Positions 42,010 to 50,703 of a DNA stretch of 64,000 bases are shown in pieces (position 1 is the stretch's first letter; every line of letters starts with the position of its first letter). The position numbers and the translations under genes are program-made. The notes below the pieces were generated by a model that was not told where the DNA came from, did no database searches, and saw only the letters and a program-made list of their open reading frames with translations. Source of the DNA: Kibdelosporangium sp. MJ126-NF4 (lineage in GTDB: Bacteria; Actinomycetota; Actinomycetes; Mycobacteriales; Pseudonocardiaceae). Where the stretch lies: positions 646,001 to 710,000 of the forward strand of contig NZ_CDME01000011.1 of NCBI RefSeq assembly GCF_000826545.1, read 5' to 3'.

Positions 42010-43311
42010 ATGAACCGCATCGATGCGACGATCGGACGCAGGACGGCCATCAAGGGTCTGTTCGCCACCATGGGTCTCGCGGCCGTCCCCGGCCTGAGCG
42101 CCTGTGGTGACTCCGGGTCCTCCGGCGGTGGTGGCGGCACGGGCACCGTCAGCCTCGGCTCGAACTACTCCGACGCGGTGCCCAAGGGCGCGCTCGACGA
42201 GGTGATCAAGGCCTTCACCCAGGCCCAGGGCACCAAGGTGAACATCAACACCAAGGACCACGAGGCCTTCCAGCAGCAGATCAACTCGTACCTGCAGGCA
42301 GGCGCGGACGACGTCTGGTCGTGGTTCGCCGGATTCCGGTTGCGGTTCTTCGCGTCCAAGCAGCTCGTCGGCGACGTCTCCGAGCTGTGGAAGTCGCTGG
42401 AGAGCAACTACACACCCGCGCAGAAGGAAGCGTCGACCGGCGCCGACGGCAAGCAGTACTTCGTGCCGTTCTACTCCTACCCGTGGGCCGTGTTCTACCG
42501 GCCGAGCATCTTCCAGCAGAAGGGCTACGCGGTCCCGAAGACGTTCGACGAGATGATCGCGCTCGCCGGGAAGATGAAGGCCGACAGCATCGCCCCGATG
42601 GCCGCGGGCCAGAAGAACGGCTGGCCGCAGCTGGGCACGTTCGACCAGATCAACTTCCGGACCAACGGCTACCAGTTCCACGTCGACCTGATGGCGGGCA
42701 AGGAGGACTGGGCCGGGCCGAAGGTGAAGGCGACCTTCGACAACTGGAAGCGGCTGATGGAGTTCTACCAGCCCAACTCGCTCGGCCGGGACTGGCAGGA
42801 GGCCGCGCAGTCGGTGCTCAAGGGCGAGGCCGGGATGATGGTGGTCGGCAGCCAGCAGATCGGCCAGCAGTTCAGCACCGGCGGCAAGCTCGACGACCTG
42901 GACTTCTTCGCCTTCCCGGAGATCGACCCCGCGCACGGCCAGGACACCATCGAGGCCCCGATCGACGGCTTCTGCCAGGCGGTCAAGCCGCGTTCCAAGC
43001 CGGACGCGGACAAACTGCTGACCTACATCGCCACCGCCCAGGCGCAGCAGACGTACCTGAAGTCGGACCCGACGAGCATCGCGGCCAGCAACAAGGCGGA
43101 TTCGGCCGCGTACAACAAGCTTCAGCAGAAGTGCGTGAAGTTCGTCAACGACGCCAAGCACATCACGCAGTTCCTCGACCGCGACACCGACCCGGGCTTC
43201 GCCAGTGAGGTCGCGATCAACAGCGTCAACGACTTCATCAAGAACCCGAACGACATCGACGGCCTGGTGAAGAAGATCGCAAGCCAGTCCAAGCAGTACT
43301 TCCAGAAGTAA
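42010..43311 (+). CDS. Sugar ABC transporter substrate-binding lipoprotein
   Basis: 433 aa from the ATG at 42010 (GGAG upstream), in preference to a TTG at 41980. Signal peptide with RR (GRRTAIKGLFATMGLAAV) and lipobox LSAC, then a Gly/Ser spacer. Family 1 solute-binding fold: VIKAFTQAQGTKVNINT, YSYPWAVFYRPSIF, KGEAGMMVVGSQQIG. It overlaps permease 1 by one base. With a GH36 alpha-galactosidase at the operon's end, the likely ligand is an alpha-galactoside such as melibiose or raffinose. Confidence 0.9.
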   Translation: MNRIDATIGRRTAIKGLFATMGLAAVPGLSACGDSGSSGGGGGTGTVSLGSNYSDAVPKGALDEVIKAFTQAQGTKVNINTKDHEAFQQQINSYLQAGADDVWSWFAGFRLRFFASKQLVGDVSELWKSLESNYTPAQKEASTGADGKQYFVPFYSYPWAVFYRPSIFQQKGYAVPKTFDEMIALAGKMKADSIAPMAAGQKNGWPQLGTFDQINFRTNGYQFHVDLMAGKEDWAGPKVKATFDNWKRLMEFYQPNSLGRDWQEAAQSVLKGEAGMMVVGSQQIGQQFSTGGKLDDLDFFAFPEIDPAHGQDTIEAPIDGFCQAVKPRSKPDADKLLTYIATAQAQQTYLKSDPTSIAASNKADSAAYNKLQQKCVKFVNDAKHITQFLDRDTDPGFASEVAINSVNDFIKNPNDIDGLVKKIASQSKQYFQK

Positions 43312-44276
43312 TGACTGCTCTCGAGAACCCGCCTCACGTCGACCCGACGCCGAGCCGCAAGGGACGGCCCAGGGTGAAACGACGCGGAGCCACGGCGCTG
43401 TCCGGGACCGACCGGATCGTGCTGCTGCTCATGGTCGGTGTGCCCACGCTGCTGCACCTCGCGCTGGTGTGGGTGCCGACGTTGTCCTCGGTGTTGTTGT
43501 CGTTCACCTCGTGGGACGGCATCGGCGACCTCGACCAGATCAAGTTCGTCGGCACGCGCAACTACATCGACATCTTTACCGCATACCCCCGGTTCTGGCC
43601 CGCGGTGCAGCACAACCTGATCTGGCTGGCGTTCCTGATCGTGCTGCCGACCAGTTTCGGGCTGCTGCTCGCGGTGCTGCTCGACCGGAAGCTGAAGTTC
43701 ACCAGGGTCTACCAGTCGATCCTGTACCTGCCGGTGGTGCTGGCGCTGGCCATGGTCGGCTTCATCTGGCAGCTGATGTACGAGCCGAACCTCGGCCTGG
43801 TCAACAACGTGCTGGGGATCGCGCAGTCCGGCCCGGTCGACTGGCTCGGCGACTCGGACGTCAACATCTACGCGGTGCTGATCGCCGCGGGGTGGAAGCA
43901 CACCGGGTACGTGATGCTGCTGTACCTGGCCGGGCTGAAGTCGTTCGACCCGTCGCTGAAGGAGGCCGCGGCACTGGACGGCGCGACCGGCTGGCAGACG
44001 TTCTGGCAGGTCACCTTCCCCGTGCTCAAGCCGATCAACGTGATCGTGCTGGTGATCACCGTGATCGAGGGCCTGCGGGCGTTCGACATCGTGTACGCGA
44101 TCAACCGCGGCCGCAACGGGCTGGAACTGGTGTCCGTGCTGATCACCGACAACATCATCGGTGAGTCCAGCCGGATCGGCTGGGGCTCCGCGCTGGCGGT
44201 GATCCTGCTGGTGATCTCGCTCGGCTTCATCATCACCTATCTGGTGCAGGTCTTCCGTCGGGAGGAACGCTCGTGA
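43311..44276 (+). CDS. Sugar ABC transporter permease 1
   Basis: 321 aa, MalF/UgpA type, six membrane helices. The EAA loop for the ATPase contact reads EAAALDGATGWQTFWQVTFP. It begins on the last base of the lipoprotein stop and overlaps permease 2 by ATG-like GTGA. No ATPase gene is in the operon, as is usual where a shared MsiK-type ATPase serves several sugar porters in actinomycetes. Confidence 0.92.
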   Translation: MTALENPPHVDPTPSRKGRPRVKRRGATALSGTDRIVLLLMVGVPTLLHLALVWVPTLSSVLLSFTSWDGIGDLDQIKFVGTRNYIDIFTAYPRFWPAVQHNLIWLAFLIVLPTSFGLLLAVLLDRKLKFTRVYQSILYLPVVLALAMVGFIWQLMYEPNLGLVNNVLGIAQSGPVDWLGDSDVNIYAVLIAAGWKHTGYVMLLYLAGLKSFDPSLKEAAALDGATGWQTFWQVTFPVLKPINVIVLVITVIEGLRAFDIVYAINRGRNGLELVSVLITDNIIGESSRIGWGSALAVILLVISLGFIITYLVQVFRREERS

Positions 44277-45199
44277 CCACGACGTTGGACCGGCCGCCGG
44301 TGCGGAAAACGGGCAGCGGCGGCGAACGGGAGAAGAAGGGCGCACGGCTGCGGGCCAGCCGGATCGCGCTGCACACGTTCCTGGTCGCGGTGTGCCTGAT
44401 CTGGCTGGCGCCGTTGCTGTGGACGGTGTTCGCGTCGCTGCGCACGTACGAGGACACGGCCGCCAACGGCTACTTCTCGCTGCCGTCCGAGTTGACGTTG
44501 AGCAACTTCGGCAAGGCCTGGCAGACCGCGGACCTGCCGAACTACTTCTGGAACACGCTGGCCATCACCGTTCCGGCGCTGGTGATCACGCTGCTGTTCA
44601 GCTCGTTCGTCGCGTTCGGCGTGACCAGGTTCAACTTCAAGTTCAACCTGGCGCTGCTGATGCTGTTCACCGCGGGCAACCTGTTGCCGCAGCAGGTGAT
44701 CATCACCCCGCTGTACCGGCTGTTCCGGCTGACCCCGGTGCCGGAGTGGCTGAACTACAAGGAAACGCTGCTGGACACCCAGCTCGGGCTGATCCTGATC
44801 CACATCGCGTTCCAGGTCGGGTTCTGCACGTTCGTGCTGAGCAACTACATGAAGACCATCCCGAACGAGCTGACCGAGGCGGCGCGGGTGGACGGCGCCG
44901 GGGTGTTCCGCCAGTACTGGCAGGTGATCCTGCCGCTGTGCCGTCCCGCGCTCGGCGCGTTGGCCACGCTCGAGTTCACCTGGATCTACAACGACTTCTT
45001 CTGGGCGATCGTGTTGATCCAGACCGGGGACAAGATGCCGATCACGTCCGCGCTGTCCAACCTCAGAGGCCAGTTCTTCACCGACTACAACCTGCTCGCC
45101 GCCGGTTCGCTGCTGGTCGCACTGCCCTGTCTCGTGGTGTTCTTCGCGCTGCAGCGGCAGTTCGTCGGCGGACTCACCCTGGGATCGACGAAAGGCTGA
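44273..45199 (+). CDS. Sugar ABC transporter permease 2
   Basis: 308 aa, MalG/UgpE type, six helices after a basic cytoplasmic start. EAA loop: EAARVDGAGVFRQYWQVILP. Begins GTGA on the stop of permease 1; the alpha-galactosidase begins 5 bp after its stop. Forms the heterodimeric channel with permease 1. Confidence 0.92.
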   Translation: MTTTLDRPPVRKTGSGGEREKKGARLRASRIALHTFLVAVCLIWLAPLLWTVFASLRTYEDTAANGYFSLPSELTLSNFGKAWQTADLPNYFWNTLAITVPALVITLLFSSFVAFGVTRFNFKFNLALLMLFTAGNLLPQQVIITPLYRLFRLTPVPEWLNYKETLLDTQLGLILIHIAFQVGFCTFVLSNYMKTIPNELTEAARVDGAGVFRQYWQVILPLCRPALGALATLEFTWIYNDFFWAIVLIQTGDKMPITSALSNLRGQFFTDYNLLAAGSLLVALPCLVVFFALQRQFVGGLTLGSTKG

Positions 45200-45204
45200 T
45201 ATCT

Positions 45205-46527
45205 GTGCGACCGGTGGCCGAGATCCCCATCGACCCCACTCGTGCCGTCATCCACGAACAGGGCTGGCAGTCCTGGTCACCGTCCACGTCGTACCGTCCC
45301 GGCGAGCCCGCACACCGGCCGTCGAACGATGTCCGGCGGATCGGGGCGTGGCGCGCGGAGTCCCTGCCAGCGCCGGAGGTCTATCGCGGCGAGGGCCTGA
45401 TCGCGGTCGACCCCGGCGACGGCCCGGTGCACGTGATCGCCTCGGCCGACCCGGTGAACTCCGTCCCGGCCATCGACGTGTCCATCATGGACTCCACGGC
45501 CGTGCTGACCGCGGCCGACGAGGTGACCGTCCAGACCCATGCGGGGTCCGTGCAGGAGGCGTTGGCTCGCTGGGCCGACTCCGTGGTGTCCTCGCTGGCG
45601 CTGCCGGATCCCCGGCCCGCGCCGACGATCTGGTGTTCCTGGTACCAGTACTTCACCAAGGTCACCGAGGCCAACGTGACCTCGAACCTCGCGCTGATGG
45701 ACCGGATCCCGGTCGACGTGGTCCAGGTCGACGACGGCTACCAGGCCGAGATCGGCGACTGGCTGGTGCCGTCCGGCGACTTCGCCGACGTGCCCGGCCT
45801 GTTCGCGCGGATCACCGACTCGGGACGACGGGCCGGTATCTGGACGGCACCGTTCCTCGTCGGCGCGCGCTCACGGGTCGCGTCCGAGCACCCGGACTGG
45901 TTGGTACGCAACTACGACGACTCCCCGGTGAGCGCGGGCCACAACTGGGACCAGAAGCTCTACGCGCTCGACAGCACGCATCCGGGCGCGGCGGAGTACC
46001 TGACGGACGTGTACCGAACGTTCCGGGACTGGGGCATCGACTTCCACAAGATCGACTTCATCTACGCGGGAGCCCTGTTCGGCAGGCGCTACGCCGATGT
46101 GTCGCCGATCCAGGCCTATCGGGACGCGTTGCGGCTGATCAGGGACGCGATCGGCGAGGAGGCGTACCTGTTGGGGTGCGGCGCGCCGCAACTGCCGTCG
46201 ATCGGCCTGGTGGACGCGATGCGCGTCAGCCCGGACATCGCGCCGACGTACCTGCCGCCTGCCAACGACATCTCCATGCCGGGCCAGTGGGGCGCGGTGC
46301 TCAACGGCGAGTCACGGGCGTTCCAGCACGGGCGGTTCTGGGTCAACGACCCGGACTGTGTCGTCGCCAGGCCGGGCATCGAGCGGCGCGAGGCATGGGC
46401 GGAGCACGTGTCCCTGTTCGGCGGGCTGCGCGGTTCGTCGGACGCCATCGACCAGCTCGACGACTGGGGCCTGGAAACCACGCGGCGACTGCTCAGTGAG
46501 CCTGTACCACGCTACTTCGTGGCCTGA
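45205..46527 (+). CDS. GH36-type alpha-galactosidase
   Basis: 440 aa from a GTG at 45205; the frame is open far upstream but that lies inside the permease. No signal peptide, so it is cytosolic, hydrolysing imported alpha-galactosides. GH36 features are WCSWYQYFTKVTEANV, VVQVDDGYQAEIGDW, the nucleophile Asp in DFHKIDFIYAG near residue 283, and RVSPDIAPTYLPP with the likely acid/base Asp. It is shorter than the 700-aa classic GH36 enzymes, lacking most of the N-terminal beta domain. The galactose released would feed GalT. Its end overlaps the convergent hydrolase gene by 16 bp. Confidence 0.85.
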   Translation: MRPVAEIPIDPTRAVIHEQGWQSWSPSTSYRPGEPAHRPSNDVRRIGAWRAESLPAPEVYRGEGLIAVDPGDGPVHVIASADPVNSVPAIDVSIMDSTAVLTAADEVTVQTHAGSVQEALARWADSVVSSLALPDPRPAPTIWCSWYQYFTKVTEANVTSNLALMDRIPVDVVQVDDGYQAEIGDWLVPSGDFADVPGLFARITDSGRRAGIWTAPFLVGARSRVASEHPDWLVRNYDDSPVSAGHNWDQKLYALDSTHPGAAEYLTDVYRTFRDWGIDFHKIDFIYAGALFGRRYADVSPIQAYRDALRLIRDAIGEEAYLLGCGAPQLPSIGLVDAMRVSPDIAPTYLPPANDISMPGQWGAVLNGESRAFQHGRFWVNDPDCVVARPGIERREAWAEHVSLFGGLRGSSDAIDQLDDWGLETTRRLLSEPVPRYFVA

Positions 46528-47408
46528 TTGTCCACAGGAGACATGGCGGCGGCGATGGCGGAGAGGTTGGCGCGGGCCACTCCGGCCGACGGCACCTGGC
46601 TCGACATGAGCACGACGACGTAGGTGCCCACGACACCGGCGCTGTGCAGATAGAGCCTGTTGCCGTAGTACATCCAGCCCTGTTTGGCGAACGCGTTCAG
46701 CGGGCCGCCCAACAGACCGAAGTACTGGTTGAACCCGTCCGCCGCCGTGGCGGGGGCCGCGCTCAGCGCGGTGACGACGGCATCCCGGTCACCGGGATCC
46801 ATTTCGGTCATGATGTGGTGGTACAGCCGGGCGTAGCCCGCGGGCGAGACCTTGACCTCGCCCCACTGGCTGGGGTCGTCGGACGTCTCGGTCGCGACCA
46901 TGCCAAGGGACGTGGCCACTCGGGTGATCGCTTCCGGGCCGTCGAACCTGACCCATAAGGAGTTCATCGCGTCGTCGTCGCTCGGGCCGAGTGCGCGGTC
47001 GATCAACGTGTGCACGGTCGGTGTCAGCTCGACGTCCCGGTCGAGCATGTCCACGACGAGCATGAGTTTGCTCAGTGAGGCCGAATAGAACTCTTCGGTG
47101 CCCGCGACAGCCAGTTGCCCGGTCCGCAAGTCCAGCACCGAAATACCGTAGGTGCCCCCCTTGGGTACGGCCGCGCTCGCCGCGTCGACCATCGCGGCAG
47201 CGACGTTCGTCGCCTGCGGTGCCTGTGCGAGCGGTTCCGCCGACGGTTCACCTGGCTCGGGTGACGGCTCGATCGTGACCGGTGGCGCCGACGCCACGGC
47301 GGTTGCGGGGTCGGCCGGGGCAACCGACGTCGCCGGGGTTGGCGCCACCAGGACGATCACACCCACCAGGTAACCGCTGAGGATGGCTCTTCGACCCAAG
47401 GGGGACAC
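46512..47408 (-). CDS. Exported serine hydrolase (class A beta-lactamase-like fold)
   Basis: 298 aa. Signal peptide (RRAILSGYLVGVIVLVAPTPATSVA) then a Pro/Ala/Glu-rich linker to about residue 70. The penicillin-binding fold has S-x-x-K in YSASLSKLMLVVDML, a YSASLSK-type context, and an SDDDAMNSLW segment in place of SDN. No clear K-T-G triad is seen, so true beta-lactamase activity is doubtful; a peptidoglycan-related or inactive homologue is as likely. Confidence 0.7.
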   Translation of the reverse strand: MSPLGRRAILSGYLVGVIVLVAPTPATSVAPADPATAVASAPPVTIEPSPEPGEPSAEPLAQAPQATNVAAAMVDAASAAVPKGGTYGISVLDLRTGQLAVAGTEEFYSASLSKLMLVVDMLDRDVELTPTVHTLIDRALGPSDDDAMNSLWVRFDGPEAITRVATSLGMVATETSDDPSQWGEVKVSPAGYARLYHHIMTEMDPGDRDAVVTALSAAPATAADGFNQYFGLLGGPLNAFAKQGWMYYGNRLYLHSAGVVGTYVVVLMSSQVPSAGVARANLSAIAAAMSPVDNQATK

Positions 47409-47471
47409 AGGAGCAAAGCTATGGATCCAGGCTGGGATTTGGGTGAGAGCAACCTGTCGATTTCGTTTCGC

Positions 47472-48086
47472 CTAGGCCGTGTCCGGGCTCAGTCGGTCGG
47501 TCCATACGGCGTGTTCGTCCGGATCCAGCACGCTACCGATGAACAGGTCCCGCAATGCGGTGAACAAGTCCTCGGTGTCGCTTTCCCGCTCCTCGACCAA
47601 ATGGAGCAGACCGAAGCCGAGTCCCAATGCGACGAACGCCCGCGCCGCGCCTACTCCCCTCGGCGCCCCGGCCGCGTTGAGCCCGGCGACCGCCCAGTCC
47701 TGGTAGCTCGTCATCGCGTTGCGGGCGGCCTCGGCCAGTTCCGGTGTGCGGGCGGCGTTCAGCAGGACCTCGTAGAACGCCAGCCGTTTCGACTTGTCCA
47801 GACCCATGACCTGTTCGGCGTACCACTCGGCGACCGTCGCGGGGGAAACGTCGTCACGATGCGGCAGGCCGATCTCCTCGGCGCGCTGTCTGACGAACGC
47901 GGTCAGTGCCTCGGCGATCAGCTCGTCGATCGAGGAGAAGTAGTAGCTCGCGGTCGCCAACGGCACCTCGGCGCGTTCGGTCACCGCTCTGTGCGTCGTT
48001 CCCGCCACTCCCCTTTCGCCGACCACTTCGACGGCGGCGGCCAGCAGTGCGTCCCGGCGGGGCTGTTTGCGTCGGTTGCGAGCCAT
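47472..48086 (-). CDS. TetR-family regulator of the divergent lipase
   Basis: 204 aa from the ATG at 48086 (MARNRRKQPRRDALL). HTH: ALLAAAVEVVGERGVAGTTH, AVTERAEVPLATASYYFSSIDELI. It resembles regulators with a TetR_C_33-type ligand domain. It lies 110 bp from the divergently transcribed secreted lipase, with a perfect palindrome between, the usual repressor-target arrangement. Confidence 0.88.
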   Translation of the reverse strand: MARNRRKQPRRDALLAAAVEVVGERGVAGTTHRAVTERAEVPLATASYYFSSIDELIAEALTAFVRQRAEEIGLPHRDDVSPATVAEWYAEQVMGLDKSKRLAFYEVLLNAARTPELAEAARNAMTSYQDWAVAGLNAAGAPRGVGAARAFVALGLGFGLLHLVEERESDTEDLFTALRDLFIGSVLDPDEHAVWTDRLSPDTA

Positions 48087-48125
48087 ACCTGGAACGGTAC
48101 CGAACAAATTTCTTGGACATTGTTC

Positions 48126-48141
48126 TTGGAAGATCTTCCAA
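48126..48141. promoter_or_regulatory. Palindromic operator between TetR and lipase genes
   Basis: TTGGAAGATCTTCCAA is a perfect 16-bp palindrome. Two TTCTTGGA direct repeats (48110-48117, 48123-48130) lie beside it. It is well placed to block both divergent promoters when the TetR protein is bound. Confidence 0.65.
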
Positions 48142-48196
48142 ATCAGGTGTAGCGTCCGGCGCGTAACCGGGTTCCCACGCTCAGTGAGGAGTGCAG

Positions 48197-48991
48197 ATGA
48201 ATCGGGTAGTCCGGCGGATCCTCGCCCTGTCCGCCGCCGGTCTGATGTTCACAGCGGTCCCTGCCACTGCGGCGCCGTCCGGCGGTTTCAACGACTGGTC
48301 CTGCCGCCCGGCCGCGGCCCACCCCCGGCCGGTCGTGACCGCGCACGGCCTGTTCGGCAACGGGCCGGGCAACTTCCTCGCCATCGGCCCCGCGCTCGCG
48401 GCCAAGGGCTACTGCGTGTTCACGCCGACCTACGGCCAGTCCGTGCTCCCCGGAATCGGTGGCACGGACTACGTCCAGAACTCCGCGAAGGAATTCGGCG
48501 GCTACGTCGACAAGGTGCTCGCCGAGACCGGTGCGGCCAAAGTGGACGTGGTCGGGCACTCCGAAGGCGGCATCATGCCGCGCTACTACCTGAAGAACTA
48601 CGGCGGCGCGGCGAAGGTGAACCACTTCGTCGCACTGGCACCGCCCAACCACGGTACGACGATGAGCGGCATCGCCGAGTTGGCCAAACTGTTCCCCGGC
48701 GCGGCCGAACTGCTCGTCGGCGGACTGTGCAAGGCGTGCCTGCAGCTGATCAGGGACTCGGACTTCGTCCGCGAACTCAACGCGGGCGGCGAGACACAGC
48801 CAGGCGTGCGGTACACGGTCATCGTGAGCACAACGGACTTCCTGGTCACGCCGATCTCCACGTCTTTCCTGACCGGACCGGACGTGCGCAACATCGTCAT
48901 CCAGGACGAACATCCCGGCGTCTTCGTCGGACACATCGGGCTGGCCTACGACTCGATCAGCATCGGGTACGTCACCGCCGCACTGGCATAG
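48197..48991 (+). CDS. Secreted alpha/beta-hydrolase lipase
   Basis: 264 aa from the ATG at 48197 (TGAGGAG 7 bp before). A cleavable signal peptide ends ATAAPS. Lipase class 2/EstA-like core: PVVTAHGLFGNGPGNFLAIG (oxyanion HG), the nucleophile elbow VVGHSEGGIMPRYYLKNY with Ser near residue 121, and APPNHGTT. The Asp may lie in STTDFLV and the His in GHIGLAYD. It probably hydrolyses triacylglycerols outside the cell. Confidence 0.9.
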   Translation: MNRVVRRILALSAAGLMFTAVPATAAPSGGFNDWSCRPAAAHPRPVVTAHGLFGNGPGNFLAIGPALAAKGYCVFTPTYGQSVLPGIGGTDYVQNSAKEFGGYVDKVLAETGAAKVDVVGHSEGGIMPRYYLKNYGGAAKVNHFVALAPPNHGTTMSGIAELAKLFPGAAELLVGGLCKACLQLIRDSDFVRELNAGGETQPGVRYTVIVSTTDFLVTPISTSFLTGPDVRNIVIQDEHPGVFVGHIGLAYDSISIGYVTAALA

Positions 48992-48998
48992 CCCTCCG

Positions 48999-50177
48999 TC
49001 ACCGGTGGCGCGGTTCGTCCGCGTCACCGGTCAGCATCAGCTCCGCGTACCGCGCGTACACGACGGCACAGCGACGCATGGCGGCCTCGTCGATGTATTC
49101 GTCCGGACCGTGGGAGACATCCAAGGTCCCCGCGCCGTAGCCGAACGCGGGAATGCCGAGCTGGTCGTACCACCGGGTCTCCAGGATTCCCTCGCACAGC
49201 TCGAAAGCCGCCGTCTCCCCCACCGCCCGCGCCAACGCGACCGCCGCGGGATGCGCAGGGTCGGTGTAGGCGGCGGGTTGCCGTTGGGTCACCTCGATCG
49301 ACACGTCCGCGCCGATCTCGTCAGCCGCCTGGTCGATGATCCCGCTCAGCCGCTTCAGTTCCCGGTCGAGATCCACCTGCGGGTGATAGCGGCCGTCGAC
49401 GGTGAAGAACGCGTCGCCGGGAACCACGTTGAAGTTCGAGCCGCCGCCGAACAGCCCACCAGGCACGACCATGGAGCGCTGCGCGGCCATCTCGCGCGCG
49501 TAGGCCTCGACGGGCCGCGCGATGTGCAGCATGTGGTGGAACGCGTTCACACCACGGTCCGCTTGTCCCACATGCGCTTCCTTCCCGCGCACCGAGACAC
49601 GCAGCGACAGCGCGCCACGGGCCGCGTTCCAGATCCGCCCGCCGCTGGGCTCAGCGGTCACCATGGCCACCGCGCTCGGATCGAGCATGCCGGTCCCCCT
49701 GAGGTGACCCGCGCCGGTCACGCTGCCGGTCTCCTCGTCGCACACCAGGTGCAGCACAATCCGCCCGTCTGCCACCAGATTGAGCTCCTTCGCGGCGGCG
49801 GCGCCGTACAGCATGCTGACGATGCCACCTTTCATGTCCGCGCTGCCCCGGCCGATGATCCGGCCGTCCCTGCGCCGAGCGGTGAACTGGTCACGGCTCT
49901 GCGCGGGGACGACGTCGAAATGCCCGTGGAAGTACAGGGTTTTCGCCCCGCCCCCGACAACGCCACGGACGACACACGGCTCGTCGAGATCCCGCGCCGG
50001 GCCCACCGCGATGACCTCCGCCGAGATGCCGAGCCCGGTCATCGCCTCGCGCACCACCTCGGCGCACCGGCCAAGCGCACGGCCCGGTGGGTTCTCCGAA
50101 TCGACGGCGATCAGCCGGACCAGAAGCTCCGCCATCTCGTCGGCCCGCTGCTCCACCCACGCGTTCACGTCAGTCAT
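48999..50177 (-). CDS. M20-family metallopeptidase (ArgE/DapE/CPG2-like)
   Basis: 392 aa from the ATG at 50177 (MTDVNAWVEQR). Metal ligands: His in LYFHGHFDVVPA, Asp in GRGSADMKGGI, Glu pair in LVCDEETGSVTG, Glu in VTAEPSGG, and a late His in LDVSHGPDEYI. The dimerisation lid lies between residues 185 and 295. The substrate is an N-acyl amino acid or a small peptide. Divergent from an Lrp-type regulator 63 bp away, which likely controls it. Confidence 0.87.
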   Translation of the reverse strand: MTDVNAWVEQRADEMAELLVRLIAVDSENPPGRALGRCAEVVREAMTGLGISAEVIAVGPARDLDEPCVVRGVVGGGAKTLYFHGHFDVVPAQSRDQFTARRRDGRIIGRGSADMKGGIVSMLYGAAAAKELNLVADGRIVLHLVCDEETGSVTGAGHLRGTGMLDPSAVAMVTAEPSGGRIWNAARGALSLRVSVRGKEAHVGQADRGVNAFHHMLHIARPVEAYAREMAAQRSMVVPGGLFGGGSNFNVVPGDAFFTVDGRYHPQVDLDRELKRLSGIIDQAADEIGADVSIEVTQRQPAAYTDPAHPAAVALARAVGETAAFELCEGILETRWYDQLGIPAFGYGAGTLDVSHGPDEYIDEAAMRRCAVVYARYAELMLTGDADEPRHR

Positions 50178-50217
50178 GGCGGCAATGTTAGGACGGTCGA
50201 GACGGCACCCGATGTCC

Positions 50218-50233
50218 AATTATTGTGCTAATT
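50218..50233. promoter_or_regulatory. Lrp-type operator candidate
   Basis: AATTA-TTGTGC-TAATT is an AT-rich inverted repeat in otherwise GC-rich DNA, exactly between the M20 peptidase and Lrp starts. AT-rich 15-16 bp palindromes are the normal Lrp/AsnC binding form. Confidence 0.55.
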
Positions 50234-50240
50234 TCCGCTC

Positions 50241-50699
50241 GTGGGCAACAAATACACACCTGATGCCATCGATCGCGAAATATTGTTTCACCTCCAACGA
50301 GACGGTCGGTTGAGCAACGTCGAACTGGCCGACCGGGTCGGCCTCACCCCGCCGCCCTGCCTGCGCCGGGTCAAGCGACTGGAGGAGCAGGGCGTGATCA
50401 CCGGCTACCGGGCACAGGTCAACCCGGCGGTGACCGGACGGCCGCTGGAGGTGATCGTGTCCGTCGAGGTGAGCATCAGCGACAAGAAGACACTGGCCGA
50501 CCTGGAAACCACCATCGCGGGCTACGAGGAGGTGATCGAGTTCCGGCGGCTGTTCGGCACGCCCGACTACCACATGCGCGTGATGGTCGCCGACCACGAG
50601 GCCTACGAACACTTCCAGACCGAGAAGATCATCGGCATCCCAGGCGTGGCACGGGTGATCTCCCACCTCACCATGAAGAAGATCAAGGTCAACGACTAG
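50241..50699 (+). CDS. Lrp/AsnC-family regulator
   Basis: 152 aa starting GTG. N-terminal HTH IDREILFHLQRDGRLSNVEL, ADRVGLTPPPCLRRVKRLEE, then the RAM ligand domain (VIVSVEVSISDKKTLADLE; FGTPDYHMRVMVADHEAYE). Likely senses an amino acid or the product of the divergent peptidase. Its stop lies 4 bp from the convergent ABC permease stop. Confidence 0.93.
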   Translation: MGNKYTPDAIDREILFHLQRDGRLSNVELADRVGLTPPPCLRRVKRLEEQGVITGYRAQVNPAVTGRPLEVIVSVEVSISDKKTLADLETTIAGYEEVIEFRRLFGTPDYHMRVMVADHEAYEHFQTEKIIGIPGVARVISHLTMKKIKVND

Positions 50700-50703
50700 G
50701 CCG

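Noticed and set aside
46512..47408. A true class A beta-lactamase
   Set aside because: S-x-x-K is present but a canonical SDN and KTG were not found.
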